A stretch of DNA of 64,000 nt, taken from Zhihengliuella flava. GTDB lineage: Bacteria; Actinomycetota; Actinomycetes; Actinomycetales; Micrococcaceae. Positions within the stretch are counted from its first letter, which is position 1. The number at the start of each line of letters is the position of its first letter. The notes below the pieces were generated by a model. That model searched no databases, had not been told where the DNA came from, and saw only the letters and a program-made list of their open reading frames with translations. Below, one piece after another: positions 59,778 through 64,000 of this stretch. The stretch covers positions 1,922,001 to 1,986,000 of the forward strand of contig NZ_JADOTZ010000001.1 in assembly GCF_015751895.1 (NCBI RefSeq), given 5' to 3'. The position numbers and the translations under genes were made by a program.

Positions 59778-60827
59778 TTATTCGACGAGGCCGGGCACCT
59801 CGCGTAGCCCGTCCACCCCGCGAATCTCCTCCGGCGCCAGCGTGACGTTCAGCAGGGGCAACGTCGGCAGGGCGGCTCGCAGCTCTGCCACCAGCCCTTC
59901 CTCCGCCGCGCGGCGCCGCGCGAGGAACTCCCCGGCGTCTGCGGGGGAGCGCTTGTTGACCACCAGCGAGCGGACCCCGATGCGCTGCCGCCGCAGCTGG
60001 TCAGCGAACTCGATGGTCTCCGCCACCGGCAGCCGCTCCGCCGCCAACACCAGCACAAACGCCGTGCATTGCGCGTCGCTGAGCGCCTCGCGCAGCCGCG
60101 CAAACCGCTCCCGCCGCCGGGTGAGTACCGCACGAATCTCCGCGTCCCGGGATTCGTTGGCGCTGGACTTCCCGCCAAGGCCCACCAAGGCCTCGCCGAG
60201 CCGCTCGCTGGCATCGCGGCGCTTGAGCAGCCCATCCGTCCACGCGGTCATGAGCTCCGGTAGCTCCATGAGCCGCGCGGTGTGGCCGGACGGGGCCGTG
60301 TCAAAGAGCACGAGGTCGTAGCCCGCGCCGTCTGTGCGGCCGGCACCAGCACGTGCGCGCTCGTTTCCGCTCGCGTCAGTCACGTGCTCGGTCAGCTCGG
60401 CGATCCGCTCTAGCACCGATGCCTCGTGCGTGCCCGGCGCCTCAGCCGCCAGCTTGAGGTACTTGTCCACTTCGCGGTGCAGGTGCTCGGGCATCATCCC
60501 GCGGATGGTGCCGCCGACCTCACGCAGGTGCCGCTGCGTGGTGGCCGCGGGATCCAGCTCCAGCAGCTCCAGCCGGCCCGCGCCGTCGTCCGCCGCCCTC
60601 GTTCCGGCACCGAGCACGGGCACCGGGGCGTCCCCGAGCCGCAGGCCGAACAGGTGTCCCAAGTTGTGCGCGGGGTCCGTCGAGACCAGCAGCACCCGGC
60701 GCCCGGCGTCGGCCTCGGCCAGCGCGGTGGCGGCCGCCAACGTCGTCTTGCCCACGCCGCCCTTGCCGGAAAAGAAGGCGATGCGCGTGCCCCTCGTTAG
60801 CCCGCGCAGCCCGGCGCGACCGTCCAT
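59778..60827 (-). CDS. ArsA/Get3-like ATPase
   Basis: A 349-residue deviant-Walker ATPase. FFSGKGGVGKTTLAAATALAEADAG is the P-loop, STDPAHNLGHLFG the switch I region, and DTAPSGHTARLMELPE switch II, as in ArsA and Get3. The ATG at 60827 has GGAGAGGA seven bases upstream; the longer frame would overlap the preceding gene. The CxxC zinc site of eukaryotic Get3 is not seen. There are no arsenic-resistance genes nearby; the adjacent cory-CC-star gene is the usual partner in actinobacteria. Confidence 0.9.
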   Translation of the reverse strand: MDGRAGLRGLTRGTRIAFFSGKGGVGKTTLAAATALAEADAGRRVLLVSTDPAHNLGHLFGLRLGDAPVPVLGAGTRAADDGAGRLELLELDPAATTQRHLREVGGTIRGMMPEHLHREVDKYLKLAAEAPGTHEASVLERIAELTEHVTDASGNERARAGAGRTDGAGYDLVLFDTAPSGHTARLMELPELMTAWTDGLLKRRDASERLGEALVGLGGKSSANESRDAEIRAVLTRRRERFARLREALSDAQCTAFVLVLAAERLPVAETIEFADQLRRQRIGVRSLVVNKRSPADAGEFLARRRAAEEGLVAELRAALPTLPLLNVTLAPEEIRGVDGLREVPGLVE

Positions 60828-60850
60828 GTACTTGTCCTCTCCGGGGCATC

Positions 60851-61105
60851 TCAGCAGCAGGAAATCGAATCGAGCGGGGACCGGTCCATCCCCATCCGCC
60901 GGTGCCACGAGTGGAAGTTCTCAAACACGATCGGCAGCAGCTCCAGCGTGTAGTAGCTGGCCGGGTTCGGCACGCCCAGGGCCTCGGACATCACCAGCAT
61001 CATGAACAAATCCTCCTCATCCCGCTGTGCGCGCGCCAGAGTCCGCCGGTACGGGGCGTAGTAGAACTCGCGGAAGCCTTCCGCGATGGCGGCAAGCCGG
61101 CTCAT
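60851..61105 (-). CDS. Cory-CC-star protein
   Basis: An 84-residue protein beginning MSRLAAIAEGFREFYYAPYRRTLARAQRDEEDLFMMLVMSEALGVPNP and ending with two cysteines just before the stop, the mark of the cory-CC-star family. The family has no proven role. GAAAGGAGG precedes the ATG. It is 23 bp before the ArsA-like gene and 88 bp after cstA. The small YbdD protein linked to CstA in enterobacteria also ends in CC, so a similar role beside CstA is worth considering. Confidence 0.88.
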   Translation of the reverse strand: MSRLAAIAEGFREFYYAPYRRTLARAQRDEEDLFMMLVMSEALGVPNPASYYTLELLPIVFENFHSWHRRMGMDRSPLDSISCC

Positions 61106-61144
61106 CGGCGCGGTCCTCCTTTCAGGAGCAGGGGGGAGACGACG

Positions 61145-61187
61145 ACGGCGCGGCACCCGTTGCGCAATACCGCGGGTGCCGCGCCGT
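61145..61187 (-). terminator. 15-bp hairpin after cstA
   Basis: ACGGCGCGGCACCCG (61145-61159) pairs perfectly with CGGGTGCCGCGCCGT (61173-61187) around a 13-base loop. It lies 7 bp past the cstA stop on the minus strand and before the cory-CC-star gene, so it may reduce read-through. Confidence 0.75.
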
Positions 61188-61193
61188 GACCGG

Positions 61194-62915
61194 TTAGCGG
61201 CGTTCGGTCGCCGAATCTGAGGCCGCGGCGTCCGCGGACTCGTCCTCGGGGAGATCCTCCAGTGGGCCCGAGCGGCGGGCGCGGTTCATGGCGCCGATCG
61301 CCTCGATGATGACCCACACGGCCGCGATCAGGATGATGACGTCCAGCACCAGCAGCAGCCAGTTGCCGGCGGCGTAGAACTGGCCCATCTGCACCACGAG
61401 GGCGATCACGCTCATGACCAGCACGAAGGTGAGCGGGATGAGCGCGGGGAGCACCGGGCGGCGCTTGCGGATGAGCATGACGGCCACAATGGACAGGGTC
61501 AGGCCCGCCAAGATCTGGTTGGTGGTGCCGAACAGCGGCCAGATCAACATGCCACCGGAGCCGTCCGCGCCAGCGGAGAAGGTCAGGCCCACCGTGATGA
61601 CTAGGACGATCAGGGTCGCCGCCAGCGGCTTGAGGCGGATTCCGGCGATCTGGCCCATTTCAGAGACCACAAAGCGTTGCAGGCGGATGCCCGTATCCAT
61701 GGTGGTGGCCGCGAAGAGCACGGCCATGGTGGCCAGAATGGTGCCGGAGAGGCCCTCGGGAATGCCCAAGCCCTGGTTGACGATCGCGCCGCCGCCGGAG
61801 ACGAACGCGCCCACGCCGCCCTCTCCGAAGGCCGAGTAGATCTCCTCCCACGCGGCCAGCGAGGCGAAGCCGGAGGACACGGCGATCACGGTGCCGAGCG
61901 CCAACAGGCCTTCGCCAACGGCGCCAAAGTAGCCCACAAACCGGGCGTCGGTTTCCTTGTCCAGCTGCTTCGCCGTCGTACCCGAGGCCACAATGCCGTG
62001 GAAACCGGAAATGGCGCCGCACGCAATGGTGACGAAGAGCAGCGGAATGATGGACGGCGTTCCGTCCGGCACGTTGTGGTTGATGGCCGGCGCCACCATG
62101 GTAGGGCCGGAGATGATGATGGCCGTGTACAGGATGCCGAGGGCAATGAACAGCTGCAGGCCGTTGATGTAGTCGCGCGGCTGCAGGAGCATCCATACCG
62201 GCAGCAGGGACGCGATGCCCGCGTAGATGAACAGCACTACGATCCAGAAGGCGCCGGCGCTCAGGCCCATGATGGTGTCCGGCAGGACGATCGGGTAGGC
62301 ATCGCCCAGCAGCATCAGCGCGTACAGGGCGACGACGCCGACAATCGAGACGATCGGCAGGGACCACTTGAGCTTGTAGATCGCCTGGCCAATCAGCAGC
62401 GCCACGATCACGGCGCCCCACGCGGGGATGACGGCGGTCGGCGTGGAGACCAGCAGGCCGGAGATCACGACGGCGAAGGCCGCGTTGACCATCAGCAGCA
62501 CCAAGAAGATGACCACCAAGAAGAGGTTCCGGCCGTGGCCACCGATGTAACGGCCGGCGAGCGTGCCAATGGACTGGCCCTTGTGCCGGTTGGACGCCCA
62601 CAGCGCGCCGAGGTCGTGCATGCCAGCGAAGAAAATAGTGCCGAGGGTGACCCACAGCAGGGCGGGCAACCAGCCCCAGATGACGGCGATCGCCGGGCCG
62701 ACGATGGGCGCCGCGCCCGCCACGGACGTGAAGTGGTGGCCCCACAGCACGTACTTGTTGGTGGGGACGTAGTCGACGCCGTCCGCCAGCTCGTGGGCCG
62801 GGGTCTTGTATCCGGCGTCGAGACTGTAGACCTTCTTGGCGAGGAATTTGGAGTAGAGCAGATAGCCCGCGATGATCATCGCGATGCCTATCAGCGCTAG
62901 AACAACGGAGTTCAC
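61194..62915 (-). CDS. cstA: Carbon starvation protein CstA (pyruvate/peptide transporter)
   Basis: A 573-residue inner-membrane protein with about 15-16 hydrophobic segments. The N-terminal domain shows the CstA signature WGHHFTSVAGAAPIVGPAIAVIWGWLPALLWV and ASNRHKGQSIG. It is the shorter form (E. coli CstA is about 700 residues). CstA proteins import pyruvate or peptides during starvation. It probably heads a group with the cory-CC-star and ArsA-like genes on the same strand, partly separated by a hairpin. Confidence 0.96.
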   Translation of the reverse strand: MNSVVLALIGIAMIIAGYLLYSKFLAKKVYSLDAGYKTPAHELADGVDYVPTNKYVLWGHHFTSVAGAAPIVGPAIAVIWGWLPALLWVTLGTIFFAGMHDLGALWASNRHKGQSIGTLAGRYIGGHGRNLFLVVIFLVLLMVNAAFAVVISGLLVSTPTAVIPAWGAVIVALLIGQAIYKLKWSLPIVSIVGVVALYALMLLGDAYPIVLPDTIMGLSAGAFWIVVLFIYAGIASLLPVWMLLQPRDYINGLQLFIALGILYTAIIISGPTMVAPAINHNVPDGTPSIIPLLFVTIACGAISGFHGIVASGTTAKQLDKETDARFVGYFGAVGEGLLALGTVIAVSSGFASLAAWEEIYSAFGEGGVGAFVSGGGAIVNQGLGIPEGLSGTILATMAVLFAATTMDTGIRLQRFVVSEMGQIAGIRLKPLAATLIVLVITVGLTFSAGADGSGGMLIWPLFGTTNQILAGLTLSIVAVMLIRKRRPVLPALIPLTFVLVMSVIALVVQMGQFYAAGNWLLLVLDVIILIAAVWVIIEAIGAMNRARRSGPLEDLPEDESADAAASDSATERR

Positions 62916-63150
62916 GGCAGACCTTCTCTCAAAGCGTGGTGCGTGGCGGTGGCTGGCGGCGGCGAGTGATGGGCCGCGCCGGTCAGGCCGTCAGCGAGTG
63001 TGATGGTGCTCGCCACATTCTAGGCTAGACGTGCCCCCGGTCACAGGGCTGGGTGAGGTGTCTGCGCTGGCCGGTCGAAGTGGTCGGTGAGCGGTGGGGC
63101 GCAGGAGTGATGGTGTGGCGTCTTCGTGACGATCCGGCTGACTCGGCGGG

Positions 63151-64000
63151 TCACTCGTTGGGCAGGGGCAGGGCTTCCGCCACCGCGAGGAGGCGTGCGC
63201 GCAGCACGTCGGACCGCTCCGCGAAGTTCTTCTGCTGCCGCACGTAGCTGGCCTTGCCCTCCGGCGTCTCGATCCTGATGGGCTCATACCCCCACTCGGC
63301 CAGATCATAGGGGGAGGCCTGCATGTCCATGGTCCGGATCTCCCAGGCGAGCTCGAAGCAGTCCATGACGAGTTCGCTCGGTACCGCCGGCGTGAGCTTG
63401 TATGCCCACTTGTAGAGGTCCATGTTGGCGTGGAGGCAGCCGGGTTGCTCCAGGTGCCGCTGGGTCTCGCGGCTCGGCTGCAGTTCATTTAGCGGCACCG
63501 CCTCCGGCGTATAGAACCGGAACGCGTCAAAGTGCGTGCACCGGATGCGGTGCTCCTCAACCACCCGATCCGTGCCGGATGCACCGAGCCGCAGCGGCAG
63601 GTACTCGTGCCGGATCCCGTTGGATTCCGATTTATACGCCATCGCCCATTCGTGCAGTCCGAAGCACGCGAACTGGCCCGGACGGCTCGCCGTACCCGCC
63701 AGAATCATGCGGGCAAACCGGACGGCCTCAGCCCGAGCGGCGCTGAACGCATCCACATCAAGACCCACACCGCCGTCGTGCTCCGTGTAGAACTTCCAGC
63801 CGCGGCGTTCCGCCGCCGCTTGACCCTCCAGTACGACGCCGGCGCCCGGGTGCCAGCGCTGCAGCTGGCCGGGCTTCTGGGTGTAGTAGGTGAAGAGGAA
63901 GTCCTCGACGGGATGCTTGCGCTGCGTCCGGCGACGCTCCAAGAACGGCGCGGCAAAGCGCTCTACGCGCGCACGGTGAGCGGCGGCGCGCGGCAGCCAC
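63151..64000 (-). CDS. 3-methyladenine-DNA-glycosylase-named family protein, start beyond window
   Basis: At least 282 residues are seen and the frame is open to base 64000, reading WLPRAAAHRARVERFAAPFLERRR before KHPVEDFLFTYYTQKPGQLQRWHPG, the conserved start region of an actinobacterial family that databases usually label 3-methyladenine DNA glycosylase. A glycosylase helix-hairpin-helix is not visible, so that name is doubtful. The conserved core includes FGLHEWAMAY and CLHANMDLYKWAYKL. The true start lies outside the window. The gap to cstA (62916-63150) holds nothing I can name. Confidence 0.85.
   Translation of the reverse strand, partial: WLPRAAAHRARVERFAAPFLERRRTQRKHPVEDFLFTYYTQKPGQLQRWHPGAGVVLEGQAAAERRGWKFYTEHDGGVGLDVDAFSAARAEAVRFARMILAGTASRPGQFACFGLHEWAMAYKSESNGIRHEYLPLRLGASGTDRVVEEHRIRCTHFDAFRFYTPEAVPLNELQPSRETQRHLEQPGCLHANMDLYKWAYKLTPAVPSELVMDCFELAWEIRTMDMQASPYDLAEWGYEPIRIETPEGKASYVRQQKNFAERSDVLRARLLAVAEALPLPNE

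Noticed and set aside
59778-60827. ArsA-like gene as an arsenic-resistance determinant
   Set aside because: No arsB, arsC, arsD or arsR nearby; the cory-CC-star neighbour points to another role.
61677-62900. 407-codon plus-strand open frame
   Set aside because: Antisense to cstA; composition is typical of the complement of a membrane-protein gene.
1-64000. CRISPR arrays, tRNA/rRNA genes, prophage or intact insertion sequences
   Set aside because: No regularly spaced direct repeats, no clover-leaf or rRNA sequences, and no transposase or phage structural genes were seen.

Overview
The window is high-GC, densely packed DNA from an actinobacterium, most likely of the Micrococcaceae/Arthrobacter type. 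The evidence is the codon use, short ATGA/GTGA overlaps inside operons, twin-arginine and lipoprotein export signals, purSQL, a CstA/cory-CC-star pair, and many starts that look leaderless (an A-N3-T type -10 box 6-7 bases before the ATG). The genus is inferred from general character only. There are no rRNA or tRNA genes, CRISPR arrays or intact insertion sequences. The window opens inside a sugar ABC permease gene and closes inside a gene of the DNA-glycosylase-named family.

Layout. 1-3050: two sugar permeases and a GH51 arabinofuranosidase. 3083-5932: small housekeeping, lipoprotein and monooxygenase genes. 6022-9458: an autoregulated TetR gene and a two-gene exporter whose ATPase is frameshifted. 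9459-11071: an intergenic region with a candidate small RNA, terminators and palindromes, then an alpha/beta hydrolase. 11072-18559: a GntR-controlled catabolic operon (TIM-barrel lyase/isomerase, DhaKL-type kinase, RpiB-like isomerase, hydroxyacyl-CoA-dehydrogenase-like oxidoreductase, TIM-like isomerase, GntP permease), read here as an acid-sugar pathway passing through erythrulose. 19577-29468: a LacI-controlled fructan operon on the minus strand that pairs a peptide-type ABC importer with one cytoplasmic and one secreted GH32 enzyme. 29766-33921: a three-gene biosynthetic cluster (SbnA-like PLP enzyme, FAD/NAD(P) protein, Y4yA/DAP-decarboxylase-like enzyme). 34858-40405: a Wadjet/MksBEF condensin operon, jetA-jetB-jetC, with no jetD beside it. 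40497-46415: membrane and stress genes (DUF1206, SRPBCC, CsbD, Dps, aldo/keto reductase). 46761-50079: purS-purQ-purL. 50909-59718: an AraC-controlled carbohydrate locus with a DUF5107-TPR protein, a cellulase-like protein and a sugar ABC importer; its base composition looks less GC-rich than its neighbours. 59778-62915: an ArsA/Get3-like ATPase, a cory-CC-star protein and CstA.

How the genes work together. Much of the window is a set of separately regulated carbohydrate-scavenging modules for arabinan, an acid sugar, fructan and an unknown plant or microbial glycan. Each has its own importer, hydrolases or catabolic enzymes and local regulator. Interspersed are a plasmid-defence condensin, a possible metallophore or amino-acid cluster, and core purine and carbon-starvation functions. 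The points most worth a second look are the acid-sugar operon, the jetD-less Wadjet operon, the DUF5107 locus, the three-gene PLP/FAD cluster, a pair of 121/122-bp inverted-repeat elements at 11.8 and 50.8 kb, and a C-rich candidate small RNA near 9.5 kb.
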